Shown: piece after piece, positions 34,433-47,400 of the stretch
Position numbering within the stretch: the first letter of the stretch is position 1
Layout: the number at the start of each line of letters is the position of its first letter
Assembly (NCBI RefSeq): GCF_019578655.1
Contig: NC_063259.1
Location: forward strand, 2,840,001 to 2,904,000
DNA from: Ricinus communis
Taxonomy: Eukaryota > Streptophyta > Magnoliopsida > Malpighiales > Euphorbiaceae
Reading direction: 5' to 3'
Length of the DNA stretch: 64,000 bases
The notes under the pieces: generated by a model
Databases searched by the model: none
The model's input: the letters and a program-made list of their open reading frames with translations, nothing else
Told to the model about the DNA's origin: nothing
Made by a program: the position numbers and the translations under genes

Positions 34433-35504
34433 TCTATAACTTTTATTTTGATGTTCTTATCTATTTGATCTCATTCTAATTAATTTGTAACATCTATGCA
34501 TGTGAAAATCGGCTTGAGGATGCAAGATTATGCCAATAATTGAAGGAAAATCAAACAAAACCTACCTAAGGGCCCTAGAGCCAATCAACTCAAGGTAGAG
34601 CTAATTGGCTCTATGTTGAGCTGATCGACTCTTCATGTAGATCCAATTGGCTATTCGTGCCAGACACTAAATCTTGTGTATTTTTGACATGTTTTGATGT
34701 ATTCTTAGCCTTTGTATAGTTTTAGGTCTTTCTATTGTCACAATCATAGTTGTAGGCAGGTTTTAATAATTATGTTTTCTTTCTCTGCTTTGTTCTGTTT
34801 ATTTTTGTTTATTGTATGTTAACTCAATACATGATTAAGTAATTGATTAATTAAAATGGGTGACATAGAGTTAGGACTAAAAATTGATCCAACATGAATC
34901 TGGTAGTCTCACAGGCTAATCAATCTTAATTAGGCCTAAAACCCTTAAATCAAAGTAGACTAGCGGGCTTTGGCATGTTTAGTTAGAGTTTGAACTTAGT
35001 TGGGGTTGAAATCACAATGAAAGGGCCTTCTCACAACAAGTAGTCCATTAGGCTTAAAGTCTAGAATCCAAAGAGCATAATAATTTGCAATCAGGCTAGA
35101 TTAGTTGGGCCTTACACATAATTGGTTAGTAAACTAGATCAACAACTTAAACATGGGCTAGGCTTGAAGAAAATGGGCTAGACTTAGGTTTATTATTGTT
35201 TTTTTGGCATGCCTGTGTATAAATTGCTTGCATTGATAGGGAGTACATTGTTAAACAATAAAATTAAAAACTAATATATACAAATAAGGAAGTTGGCTTT
35301 CAAATCCATCTTTTAACTCTGTGGCGTAATCTTCCTTATGGAATCTGAGAAACGCCACTCATTAGTAGAAGTATCCCGGGTGGCGGCTCCTATCTCCGCT
35401 CTAGTCTCAGTGATTAGGTAGCATGTTCCCTATTAGGTTAAAAAGCCTTATAGTACCGTAGTCATTAAAGACACTTAGTTGTGCGGCCGAAAACACCACC
35501 CACA
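34433..35504 (+). repeat. Inverted Tat LTR piece (right arm of inverted repeat)
   Basis: The reverse complement of this segment matches 2730-3771 and 33535-34432. It ends ...AACACCACCCACA at 35504, an LTR 3' terminus, and is followed directly by Tat-1 protease (GTCTATTAAG...). It contains several CCAATTGGCT-like repeats of a ~30-bp period (34570-34660) that the left arm mostly lacks. Confidence 0.7.
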
Positions 35505-36490
35505 GTCTATTAAGTCATGAGTGGTGTTCACTGTCCTGGACATCCGAGTAACTCTTGCACTGTTATTGGGAAGGCCATGGTTCCATGCCCTAGGAGGAGT
35601 TCCTTCCACTATGCATCAAAAGGTAAAGTTCCCTTATGAAGGCGAGATCGTCATTATCAATGCCGAAGGTAGTAAGGTTGTCTCGGCCATCCAAAGGGTT
35701 ATCAAGGAGCTGGATGCTCCCACTGGATTCCAAGTTGCTATTCTCCGTGAGGACTATATGGATCCTAAAGTAGCCAGCATGTTTAAGAAGATGAACTTCA
35801 TGCCTAGAATGGGGTGGGAAAGGATCAGCAATGTATCATAGAGCTGTCGGACTTCAAAGGTTCTAAGACTTGGCATAGATTGGTTTATTCTGAAGAGGAA
35901 GATGAAGGCAAACTAAAGGGTAAGACTGTAAAAGATATATTTGTCCAGGAGTACAAGCCCTACTTTTAGGAGCTTAAACCTATCACTATAGCTAGGACTA
36001 ATGTAACGGGGTTTGAGATATTCAAGAACCTGATCATCGACAGGATGGTTGAGCTGAGTATTAAGGAAGTCCGAGAGAAGTACCAAGATAGAGGAGCTGT
36101 AGCTAGAAGAGTTCACCGCCATACTGGAGAAAATGAGTTAAGAAGTGCTAGCTGCTCTAATAGAAGATAATATTGTTCACGTTTTTTATGATGATGTAAT
36201 AACGTCCGAAATTTTGTGAGGATGATGTTTCTTTTATTTATAAGATCAATGATATGAACAATTTTGCTTACTTATACAATGTTTTTCCTAATGGTAGTGT
36301 GCATTTTGATAATCATGATATGTACATATTTGACATCAATTCCATACAAATTCATTCATTTAATTTAAGCATAGATGAAAATCTATGGAACATTTTGATA
36401 GCTCATAATATAACTCCTAAGAAGAGGAGAGAATTCGAAAGAATAATAGAAAAAAAGAGAAATGGTATTTGTTTAGTTATATAATGACGA
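35505..36490 (+). pseudogene. Tat-1 protease C-terminal part and pre-RT linker
   Basis: The frame 35521-35841 reads LALLLGRPWFHALGGVPSTMHQ and MDPKVASMFKKMNFMPRMGWE, homologous to the reverse copy at 17486-18016. It continues the protease that was cut at 2729. Downstream pieces (LIIDRMVELSIKEV near 36035, and the frame 36254-36484 ending ITPKKRREFERIIEKKRNG) correspond to the linker before RT in Tat/Ogre elements. Multiple frame breaks are present. Confidence 0.75.
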
Positions 36491-37440
36491 CATGCCAGGT
36501 CTAGATAGGAAAACAGTGGAGCACCATATTTTGACTCATCCGCACATCAAACCGATCAACCAAAAGATGAGAAGATTAAGGCCAAAATGGGAAGAGAAAA
36601 TACGAGAAGAGGTTGCTAAGTAGGTTAAGGCCAATTTCCTTGACATGGTAGACTATCCTGAATGGTTGGCAAACATTGTCCTAGTCCCGAAGGATGGTAG
36701 GGTTCAGATGTGTGTGGATTATCGAAACCTGAACAAGACATGCCTTAAGGATGACGTTCCTCTTCCTCACATAGATGTAATATTTGATAGTGCCGCCTCG
36801 AACGCGATGTACTCCTTTAAGGATGGGTTCTCCGGTACAATCAAATCATGATGGCAGTGGTGAACAAGTTGAAACATCATTTATCACCAAATGGGGAACG
36901 TACTGCTATAAGATTATGCCTTTTCGACTAAAGAATGTGGGAGCAATTTATTAGAGAGCAGCCACTACCTTGTTTCATGACATGAAGCACAAGAAAGTGG
37001 AGGTGTATGTAGATGACATGATCGTAAATTTCGAAACAAGGAAAGGGCGCTTCCAAGCTCTTGATAAGTTTTTAGAATGAGTGAAAAAGTATAACCTGAG
37101 ACTCAACCTAAAGAAGACTGTATTTGGAGTTACATTAAAGACACTGTTACGGCACATAATTAATCAGCAAGATAGAGATCGATCTAGACAAGGTCAAGAC
37201 TATTCAACAGATTCTAATGTCAAAGACGGATAAAGAAGTCAGTAGTTTTCTAGGACGGTTGCAGTACATCTGCAGATTCATTTCCAAGCTCACAATGGTT
37301 TATGATCTTATCTTCAAGCTTTTGAGGAAGCATGAACCCCTTTTGTGGGATGAACATTGTTTGAAGGGCCTTCGATGAATCAAAGAGTATCTAATGAAGC
37401 CGCCAAAGGATGTTAAACCGCTGGTTCTCTATGTATACTT
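36491..37440 (+). pseudogene. Tat-1 reverse transcriptase, truncated
   Basis: It begins with DDMPGLDRKTVEHHI and reads INQKMRRLRPKW, then VDYPEWLANIVLVPKDGRVQ and MCVDYRNLNK (36645-36740), PLPHID, and FKDGFSG: the fingers-palm order of Ty3/gypsy RT. The catalytic YVDD is at 37006-37017 in a different frame; two small shifts lie between 36840 and 36880. FLGRLQYICRFISKL and IFKLLRKH follow, and the homology stops at the RT/RNase H boundary (KPLVLY, about 37440). RNase H and integrase are absent. Stops include TAG in AK*VK and AIY*RA, where CAG is expected. YPEWLANIV and PHID-type residues favour the Tat/Ogre lineage. Confidence 0.85.
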
Positions 37441-37929
37441 GTATATATATCACTAACATATAACAAGAAAATGAAAAGAAGTTCAAAAGGAAATAAAGCG
37501 CTCGAACTACACTCAAGTTTACCTTCCAAAGCAGAAGATGCATCAGTTTACTTCTTGAAGCAGAAGTTTACCACTTTACTTCCTGAAGCGAAGATTATCA
37601 AGCTTACTTTCCAAAGTTGAAGATCATCAATTTATATCCTGAAGCGGAATAATCATCATCCTAGAGTATAATACAATTGTGGAAGATCATCAATTTACTT
37701 CCCAAAGCAAAAGCTCACCGGCCTATTATGTAAAAGTAGAAAATCAGTTTAAGTTTTAAAGAATTGACACACATTCCAAAGCAAAAGTTATCCAAGAGAG
37801 TAAAGCGCATACCAGTTCAACACTTGGAAGTGGAGATTTTACAAAATGTCACAACCTAAAGCAGAAATTAGAACATAATTGCATCCCAAAGCAGAAAATA
37901 ACCAAAAAGCCAGAGGGAAGTTTCTGCAA
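37441..37929. repeat. Degenerate ~28-bp tandem repeat
   Basis: Units of the form TCCTGAAGCAGAAG followed by ATCATCAATTTACT recur about 27-29 bp apart, clearest at 37520-37720 and fading out by 37905. The first 80 bp after the RT is unique AT-rich sequence. No coding signal is seen. Confidence 0.7.
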
Positions 37930-38262
37930 ATGGTCCCTAATTCAGACGGGCATGGTTCCATAAATTACTGAGCGTGGTTCCTAGATCAATGGGCGTGGTC
38001 CCAAAATCAACAAGGGTGGTCCCTAAATCAGTGGGCATGGTTCCTAAATCAGCAGGCGTGGTTCCCCAAATCATTAGGTGTGGTTTCAAAATCAATGGGC
38101 GTGGTCCTTAAATCAGTGGTTGTGGTTCCCAAATCGATAAGCGTGCTTGCCAAATCAATAGGCATGGTTCCCTAATTCATTGGGCGTGGTTGCCAAATCA
38201 TCGGGGGTGGTTCCTAAATCAATGGGTGTGGTCCTTAAATTAGTGGGCGTGGTTCCCCAAAA
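37930..38262. repeat. 21-22-bp minisatellite, about 15 units
   Basis: Units of the type TGGTTCCTAAATCAATGGGCG repeat head to tail with point differences and occasional 1-bp insertions. I count 15 complete units and a partial one. Confidence 0.9.
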
Positions 38263-38447
38263 AGAGAAATACGACCCTAGGGCAGGGATTGGGCAAGCGG
38301 TTAGGTCAAAGATTTGATCAAGGTGAGGTTGGGTAAATGGCCAGGCGTGGGCCAAAAAGAACTCACGCGAGTGGAGTCTTAAGCTCGCGCGAGGTCGACC
38401 ATGTCTTCGCGCTTGCGCAGGCTCAGGCTTGAGCACGTATGAGCTTA
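38263..38447. other. Non-repetitive CG-rich spacer between two tandem arrays
   Basis: It contains GCTCGCGCGAG, CACGCGAG and TTCGCGCTTGCGC motifs. A reverse frame at 38155-38436 runs through this and the minisatellite and is most likely fortuitous. Confidence 0.6.
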
Positions 38448-41400
38448 GCTAAGAAAAGAACCCCGTAAGTGGGATACAATTTTGACTATGACAAAACAAC
38501 CCTGTAAAAGGTGTATATTTATCAATAAGAAAAACAACCCCGTAAGAGGGATATATTTTTTAGCATGAGAAAACAACATTGTAAAAGGGCTATATTTGTG
38601 AGCATGAGAAAACATCCCCGTAAAAGGTGTATATTTTTTAATAATATATTTATGAATATGAGAAAACAACCTCGTACGAAAGGTATATTTTCGAGTATGA
38701 GAAAGATTACCCATAAAATGAGTATATTTATGAATATGAGAAAACAACCACGCAAGAGGGATATGAGAAAACAAACCCATTAAAGGTGTATATTTTTTAA
38801 TATGAGAAAAAATCTCGTACGAGTGCTATAATTATGAGTGTGAGAAAACAACCTCGCATAAACGATATATTTATGAATATGAGAAAAGAACTCCATACAA
38901 AGGGTAAATTTATGAGTTTGAGAAAGAAACCCCATAAAAGGTGTATATTTTTTAATATGAGACAACGACCCTTTAAGAGGGGTATATTTATACATATTAC
39001 AAAACAATCCCGTAACAGGGGTATATTTGTAAGTATGAGAAAAAATCCGTAAAAGGGTATATACTTATGAATATGAGAAAACAACCTCGTACAAGGGATG
39101 TATTTGTGAGTTTGAGAAAGCAATCCCGTAAAAGAGGTATATTTTTTAATATGAGAAAACAACCTTGTAGCAGGGGTTTATTTGTGGGTATGAGAAAGCA
39201 ACCTCGTAAGAGGCATATATTTATGAGTATGAGAAAACAACCCTGCACTAGAGGTATATTTATGAGTTTGAGAAAATAAGCCTGTAAAAGTAGTATATTT
39301 TTTAATATGAGAAAACAACCCGGTAAGTGGGGTACATTTATAAATATTATAAAATAACCCGTAAAAGGGTTATATTTGTTAGTATGAGAAAACTACCTCA
39401 TAAGACAGATATATTTTTTAGTATGAGAAAACAACCTCGTAAAAGGGGGTACATTTATGAATATGAGAAAACAACCCCGTAAGAGGGGTATATTTATGAG
39501 TTTGAGAGAACAATTCCGTTAAAAGTGTATATTTTTTAGTATAAAAAAAAACCCTGTAAGATTGGTATGTTTGTGAGTGTGAGAAAACTACCCCTTAAAA
39601 AGGGTATACTTAGGAATATGAGAAAATAACCTCGTACAAGGGATATATTTAGAACTATGGGAAAGCAACCGTATAAAGGGGTATATTTTTTAATATAAGC
39701 AAACAGCCCCGTAAGAAGGCTGTATTTGTAAATATTAGAAAACCCTATAATAGGGATATATTTGTGGGTATGAGAAAACAACCTCGTCAAAGGGCTATAT
39801 TTATAAATATGAGAAAATAATCACGTACTAGGGGTATAACTATGAGTATGAGAACAATACCCCGTAAGAGGGATATATTTGTAAATATTGGAAAACAACC
39901 CCATAACAGGGATATATTTGTGGGTATGAGAAAAAAACCTCGTAAAAGGGGTATATTTATAAGTATGAGAAAACAATCCCGTAAGAGGGGTATATTTATG
40001 AGTGTGAGAAAATAACCCTATAAAAGTGATATACTTTTTAACATGAAAAAACAACTCCGAACGACTAGTACATCTGTAAATATTAGAAAATAACCCAGGA
40101 ATAGGGTATATTTCTGAATATGAGAAAACAACTCCATAAGAGGGATATATTTTTCAGTTTGAGAAAACAACCTCGTAAATGTGGGTAGATCTATGAATAT
40201 GAGAATACAACCCTGTAAGAGGGGTTTATATATGAGTATGAGAGAAGAACTCTATAAAATGTTTACATTTTTAGTATCAGAAAACACCCCTGTAAGAGTG
40301 ATATATTTGTGAGTGTGAGAAAACTACCTGATAACAAGTGTATTTCTATAAATATAAGAAAATAACCCCATACTAGGGGTATATTTGTGTGTATAAAAGA
40401 GCAGCCCCATAAAAGGGGTATATTTTTTAATATGGGAAAACAACCCTATAAGGGGGGAAGTATTCATAAATATTACAAAATAACCCCGTAATAGGGGTAT
40501 ATTTGTGAATGTGAGACAACTACCCTGTGAAAGGGGTATGTTTATGAAAATGTTAAGAAAATCCCGTATGAGGGGTATATTTATGAGTATAAGAAAGCAA
40601 TCTCGAAAAAGGGTATGTTTTTTAATATGAGAAAGCAATCCTATAACAGGGGTATATTAATAAAAATCAGAAAACAACCCTATAACAGGGGTATGAGAAA
40701 GCAACCTCATAAAAAGGGTATGCTTAAGAGTATGAGAAAACAACCCTGTAAGAGGTGTACATTTTTTAATATCAGAAAACAACACCGTAAGCGTGAGAGA
40801 ACTACCTCGCAAGAAGGCTATATTTATGACTATGACAAAACAACTGCGTACGAGGGGTATATTTTCAAGTATGAGAAAGATAACCCGAAAAAGCGATATA
40901 TTTATGCATAGAAGAAAACAACCCCGTAAGAGGGGTACATTTATGAGTATGAGAAAATAACCCCATCAAAGATGTTCATTTTTTAATATGACAAAACAAC
41001 CCTGTAAGAGTAGTATAATTTTAAGTAGGAGTAAACTACCCTATAAAAGGTTGTATTTATGATTATGAGAAAACAATCGCGTACGTGGGGTATAATTGTG
41101 AATATGAGAAAGCAACCCCATAAAAGCGGTATATTTATGAATATGAGAAAATTACCGCGTAAGAGGGGTATATTTATAAGTATAAGAAAACAATCCTGTA
41201 AAAGGCGTACATTTTTTAATATGAGAAAACAATCCCGTAAGACTGGTATATTTGTGTGTGAGAAATCTACAACTTAAAAAGGGTATATTTATGAATATGA
41301 GAAAATAACCCCGTAGGATTAGTATATTTATAAGTATGAGAAAGCAACCCCGTAAAAAGGCTATATTCTTTAATATGAGAAAACAGTCGTGCAAGAGAGT

Positions 41401-44400
41401 TATATTTGTAAATATTAGAAAACAACCCAGCAATAGGGATATATTTGTGAGTACAAGAAGACAACCTCTTAAGAGGTGTATATTTGTGAGTATTAGAAAA
41501 CAACCTCGTAAAAGTGGTATATTTTTTAATATGAGATAATAACCCCGTAATAGGGTCTATTAATAAATATAAGAAAATAACCCCGTAAGAGGGGTACATT
41601 GGTAAGTATTAGAAATCAATCCCGCATGAGGGGTATATTTATGAGAATCAGAAAACAACCCCGTAAGAGGGGTATATTTGCGAGTATGAGAGAACAACCT
41701 CATGACAAGGATATATTTATGAGAAAAAAGACCCCATATGAGAGGTATATTTGTGAGTATGAGAAAACAACCCTATAGAGAGGTATATTTATAAATATGA
41801 GAAAATAACCGCATACGAGAGGTATATTTATGAGTATGAGATAACAACCTGATAATAATGGTATATTTATGAATATGAGAAGAAAAACTTCATACGAGGG
41901 GTATATTTGTGAGTATGAGAAAACAACCCCGTAAAAGATGTATATTTATGAATATGAGAAACAATCCTGCACGAGAAGTATATTTATGAGTGTGAGATAA
42001 CAAACCTATGAAAAGGATAATTTTTTTCTATGAGAAAATAACCCCGTAACATGGGTATATTTGTGAGTCTAAGATAACAACCCCATAAAAAGGGTATATA
42101 TATGAATACGAGAAAATAATCTCGTACAAGGGGTATAATTGTGAGTATTAGAAAGCAACCCTGTAAAAAGGCGGTATATTTATGAATATGAGTAAATAAT
42201 TGCGTGAGAGGGGTATATTTATGGGTATAAGAAAACAATCCTATAAAAGACATACATTTTTAATATGAGAAAACAATCCCGTAAGAGTGGTATATTTGTG
42301 TGTGAGAAAACTACCCCTTAAAAAGGGTATATTTATGAATATGAGAAAATAACCACGTAGGATTGGTATATTTATGAGTACGAGAAAGCAACCCCATAAA
42401 AGGGCTATATTCTTTAATATGAGAAAATAGCCCCGTAAGAGAGTTATATTTGTAAATATTAGAAAACAACCCAGCAACTGGGGTATATTTGTGAGTACAA
42501 GAAGACAACCCTGTAAGAGGTGTATATTTGTGAGTATTAGAAAACAACCTCGTAAAAGTGGTATATTTTCTAATATGAGATAACAACCCCGTATGACCGA
42601 TAAATATAAGAAGACAACCCCGTGAGAAGGGTATATTGGTAAGTACTAGAAAACAACCCCGCATGAGGGTATATTTGTGAGTATGAGAAAACAACCCCGT
42701 AAGAGGGGTATATTTGTGAGTATTAGAAAACAATCTTGTATAAATAGTATATTTATTAATTTGAGAAAACAACCTCGTAAGAGGAGTATATTGGTAAATA
42801 TTAAAAAAAACCCCGTAGGAGGGGTATATAGGTAAATATTAAAAATAAACTCTGCATGAGGCTATAGTTCTTAATATGAGAAAATAGTCTCGTTAAAGGG
42901 GTATATTTGTAAATGTTAGAAAATAAAACCATAATAAAGATATATTTACGAGTATGAGAAAACAACCTCATAAGAGGGATATGTTTGTGAGTTTTTGAAA
43001 ACAACCATATGAAAGCGGTATATTTTTTAATATGGGACTCCAAACGAGTGATATTATTACTAAGTATTAGAAACAACCCCGAAAGTGGCTTATATATGTG
43101 AGTGTGAGGAAAGAACCCTATAAAAGGGTAGATTAATGAGTATGAGAAAATAATCCCGTACGAGGGATGTAATAATGAGTATGAGAAAGCAACCCCGTAA
43201 AACGGGTATATTTATGAATATGAGAAAATAACCTCGTAAGACAGGTATATCTATGGGTATGAGAAAACAGTCCCGTAAAAATGGTACATTTGTGAGTATG
43301 AAAAAACAACCCCGTAAAAGGGCTACATTTTTTAATTTGAGAAAACAACCCCGTAAAAGTGGTATATTTGTGAGTGTGAAAAAATACCCCGTAAAAAGAA
43401 TATATTTATGAATATGAGAAACTAACCCCTTACGAGTGGTATATTTGTGAGTGTGAGAAAGTAACCCCGTAAAAGGGGTTTATTATTTAATTTGAGAAAA
43501 TAGCCTCGAGAGAGGGGTATATTTGTAAATATTACAAAACAACCCCATAAGAGGGGTATATTTGAGAGTGTGTGAAAACTACCCCGTAAAAGGGGTATAT
43601 TTATCAATATAAGAAAAAACAACCCCGTAGGTGGGGTATATCTGTGAGTGTGAGAACACGACCTTGTAAAAGTGGTATATTTATAAATATGAGAAAAATA
43701 CCTTGTAAAAGGCGTATATTTTTAAATATTAGAGAACAACCCCGTAAGAGGGGTATATTGGTAAATATAGGAAAACAACCTTGTAAGAGAGATATATTGG
43801 TAAGTATTAGAAAACAATCCCGTAGGATGAGTATATTTATGAGTATTGGAAAACAACCCTGTAAAAGTAGTATATTTTTTAATATGAGGAAACAGCCTCG
43901 TAAGAGTGTTACATTTATAAATATTAGAAAAATAACCTCGCAATATGGATATATTTGTGAGTATGAGAAAATAACCCCGTAAGAGGGATATATTTGTGAC
44001 TAGAAGAAAATAATCCTTTAAAAGCATTATATTTTTTAATGTGGGACCCCGTAAGAGGGGTATATTGGTAAGTATTATTAAACAACCCCGTAAAATGTAT
44101 ATATTTGTGAATGTGAGAAAAGAACTCCATAAAAAGGGTATATTTATGAATATGAGAAAATAATCCTGTACGAGGGGTATAATTATGAGTATGAGAAATC
44201 AACCCCGTACAAGGGGTATATTTTTTAACATGATAAAACAGCCACGAAAGAGGGGTAAATTAGTATATATTAGAGAAGAACCCCGTAACAAGGGTATGGG
44301 CAAGCAACCTCATAGAAAGGGATATTTATGACTATTAGAGAACAACCTTGTAAGACGGGTATATTTATGAGTATGAGAGAACAACCCCGTAAGAGGGGTA

Positions 44401-47400
44401 TATTTATGAGTATGAGAGAACAACCCTGTAAAAGTGGTTTATTTTTTAATATGAGAAAATAACCCTGTAAGAGGGGTACATTTGTAAATATTAGAAAATA
44501 AACCCTGTAATAGGGAAATATTTGTGAGTATAAGAAAACAAACTCGTACAAGGAATATATTTGTGAGAATGAAGAAACAACCTCGTAAAAGAGGATATAT
44601 TTATGAATATGAGAAAACAACCCCGTAAGATGGATATATTTATGAGTATGAGAAAAATATCTCGTAAAAGGTGTGCATTTTTTAATACTAGAAAACAACC
44701 ATATAAGAGTAGTATATTTGAGAGGAGGAGAAATTAACCCCATAAGAGGAGTATATTTATAAGTATGAGAAAACAACCCTGTAAAAGTGGTATATTTTTT
44801 AATATGAGAAATCAACTCCGTAAGAGGGGTATATTTATTAGTGTGAGAAGACTACCCCGTAAAACTAGTGTATTTGTGAATATGAGAAAACAACCCCGTA
44901 CGAGTGGTATATTTGTGAGTATGAGAAAGCAACCTCGGAAAAGGGGTATTTATAAATATTAAAAAAAAAACCTTATAATAGTGGTATATTTTTTAGTCTG
45001 AGAAAATAACCCCGTAAAAGGGGTATATTTTTTAGTATGAGAGAACAACCTCATTATAAGGGTATATTTATGAATATGAGAAAAAACACCCCGTACGAGA
45101 GATATATTTGTGAGTGTGAGAAAACAACCCCATAAAGAGGTATATTTATGAATATAAGAAAACAGCCTAACACTAGGGGTATATTTATGAGTATGAGATA
45201 ACAACCTTGTAATAAGGGTATATTTATGAATATGAGAAAAAAAACTTCGTACGAGGGTTATATTTGTGAGTATGAGAAAATAACCCCGTAAAAAGTGTAT
45301 ATTTATGAATATGATAAAACAACCCTACGCGAGGGGTATCCTTATGACTATGACGAAATAAACATGTGAAAAGGATAGTTTTATTTATATGAGAAAATAG
45401 CCCCATAACCTGCCTATAGTTTTAAATATTAGAAAATAAGCCCATAGTAGAGGCATATTCGTAAGTATGAGATAACAACCCTATAAAAAAGGTATATTTA
45501 TGAATATAAGAAAACAATCTCGTACAAGGGGTATAATTGTGAGTATGAGAAAGCAACTCCCTAAAAGTAGTATATTTATAAATATGAGAAAACAACATCA
45601 TAAGAGGGTTTTATTTATGACTATGAGAAAATAATACTGTAAAAGGTGTACATTTTTTAATATAAAAAAAATAGCCATGTAAGTATGGTATATTTGTAAA
45701 TATTATAAAACAATCCCATAACATGAGTATATTTATGATTGTGAGAAAATAACACCGCAAAAAGGGTATATTTATGAATATTAGAAAACAACCTCGGACG
45801 AGGGGTGTATTTGTGAGTTTGAGAAAGCAACCTCGTAAAAGGGGTATATTTCTTAATATGAGAAAACAACCCCGTAAGAGGGGTATATCTATAAGTATTA
45901 GAAAACAAACTCGTAGGAGGGGTATATTTTTTAGTATGAGAAAACAAACCCATAAAAGGGGTATATTTGTAAATATAAGTAAATTACCTACTAAGTGGGG
46001 TACATTTGTGAGTATCAGAAAACAAGTAAGTAAAAGGGGTATATTTATGAATATGAGAAAACAACCTCGTACGAAGGGTATATTTGTGAATTTGAGAAAG
46101 CAACCCTGTAAAAAAGTATATTTATGAACATGAGAAAATAACCCCTAACTAGGGTATATTTATGGGATGAGAAAATAACCCCGTAAAAGGGGTATATTTG
46201 TTAATGTAATAAAATAGCCCGTAAGAGGGATATATATATAAGTATTAGAAAACAACCCCGCAAGAGGGGTATTTTGTGAAAATGATAAAATGAACCCGTA
46301 AAAGGGGTATATTTGTCAATATAAGAAAATAACTCTGTAAGTGGGGTACATTTGTGAGCATGAGAAAACAAGCCTGTAAAAGGGGTATATTTATGATTAT
46401 GAGAAAACAGCCCCGTAGGAGGGATATATTTGTGAGTGTTAGAAAAGAATCCCGTAAAAAGGGTATATTTATGAATATGAAAAAACAATCTCGTCTGAGG
46501 GGTATAATTGTGAGTGTGAGATAGCAACCCCATGAAACTGGTATATTTATGAATATGAGAAAACAACCCCGTAAGTGGAGTATATTTATAGGTATGAGAA
46601 AAAAATCCTGTAAAAATGGTGTATTTGTTAATATAAGAAAATAGCCTTGCGAGAGAGATATATCTATAAGTATTAGAAAACAACCCCGTTAGAGGGATAC
46701 ATTTATGAATATGATAAAATGAGCACGTAAAAGGGGTATATTTGTTAATATAAGAAAACAACCCCGTAAGTAGCATACAATTTTGAGTATGATAAAACAA
46801 CCCTGTAAAAGGGGTATAATTATCAATAAGAAAAACAATCCCTTAAGAGGGGTATATTTTTTAGCATTAGAAAACAACCCTGTAAATGGGGTATGTTTAT
46901 AAGCATGAAAAAACATTCACGTAAAAGGTGTATATTTCTTAATATTAGAAGACAACCATGTAAGTATATTTATCAGTGTCAAAAAACTACCCCGTACGAG
47001 GGGTATATTTATGCCTTTGAAAGCAACCACGTGAAAAGGGTATATTTTTTAATATGAGAAAACAGCCCCATAATAGGGGTATATTTGTAAATATTTCAAA
47101 ACAACCCCTTAATAGGGGCATATTTATGAGTGTGAGAAAATGACCTCGTATAAAGGGCATATTTATGAATATGAGAAAATAATATCTTTTAACATTAGAA
47201 AATAGCCACATAAGAGGGGTTAATTATTATATATTATAAAACAACCCCGTAACAGGGGTATAAGAAAGCAACCTCATAGAAAGGGTATATTTATGACTAT
47301 GAGAGAACAGCCCCGTAAGAGTAGTATATTTATGAGTATGAGAAAGAAACCCGTAAAAGTGGTATATTTTTTAATATGAGAAAACAACCTTGTAAGAGGG

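Noticed and set aside
1094..37440. Reading Tat-1 and Tat-2 as one element with an inversion only
   Set aside because: The protease linker (17213-18006 vs 35505-36190) and gag (1094-2080 vs 25990-24900) each occur twice in opposite orientations, so at least two copies are needed.
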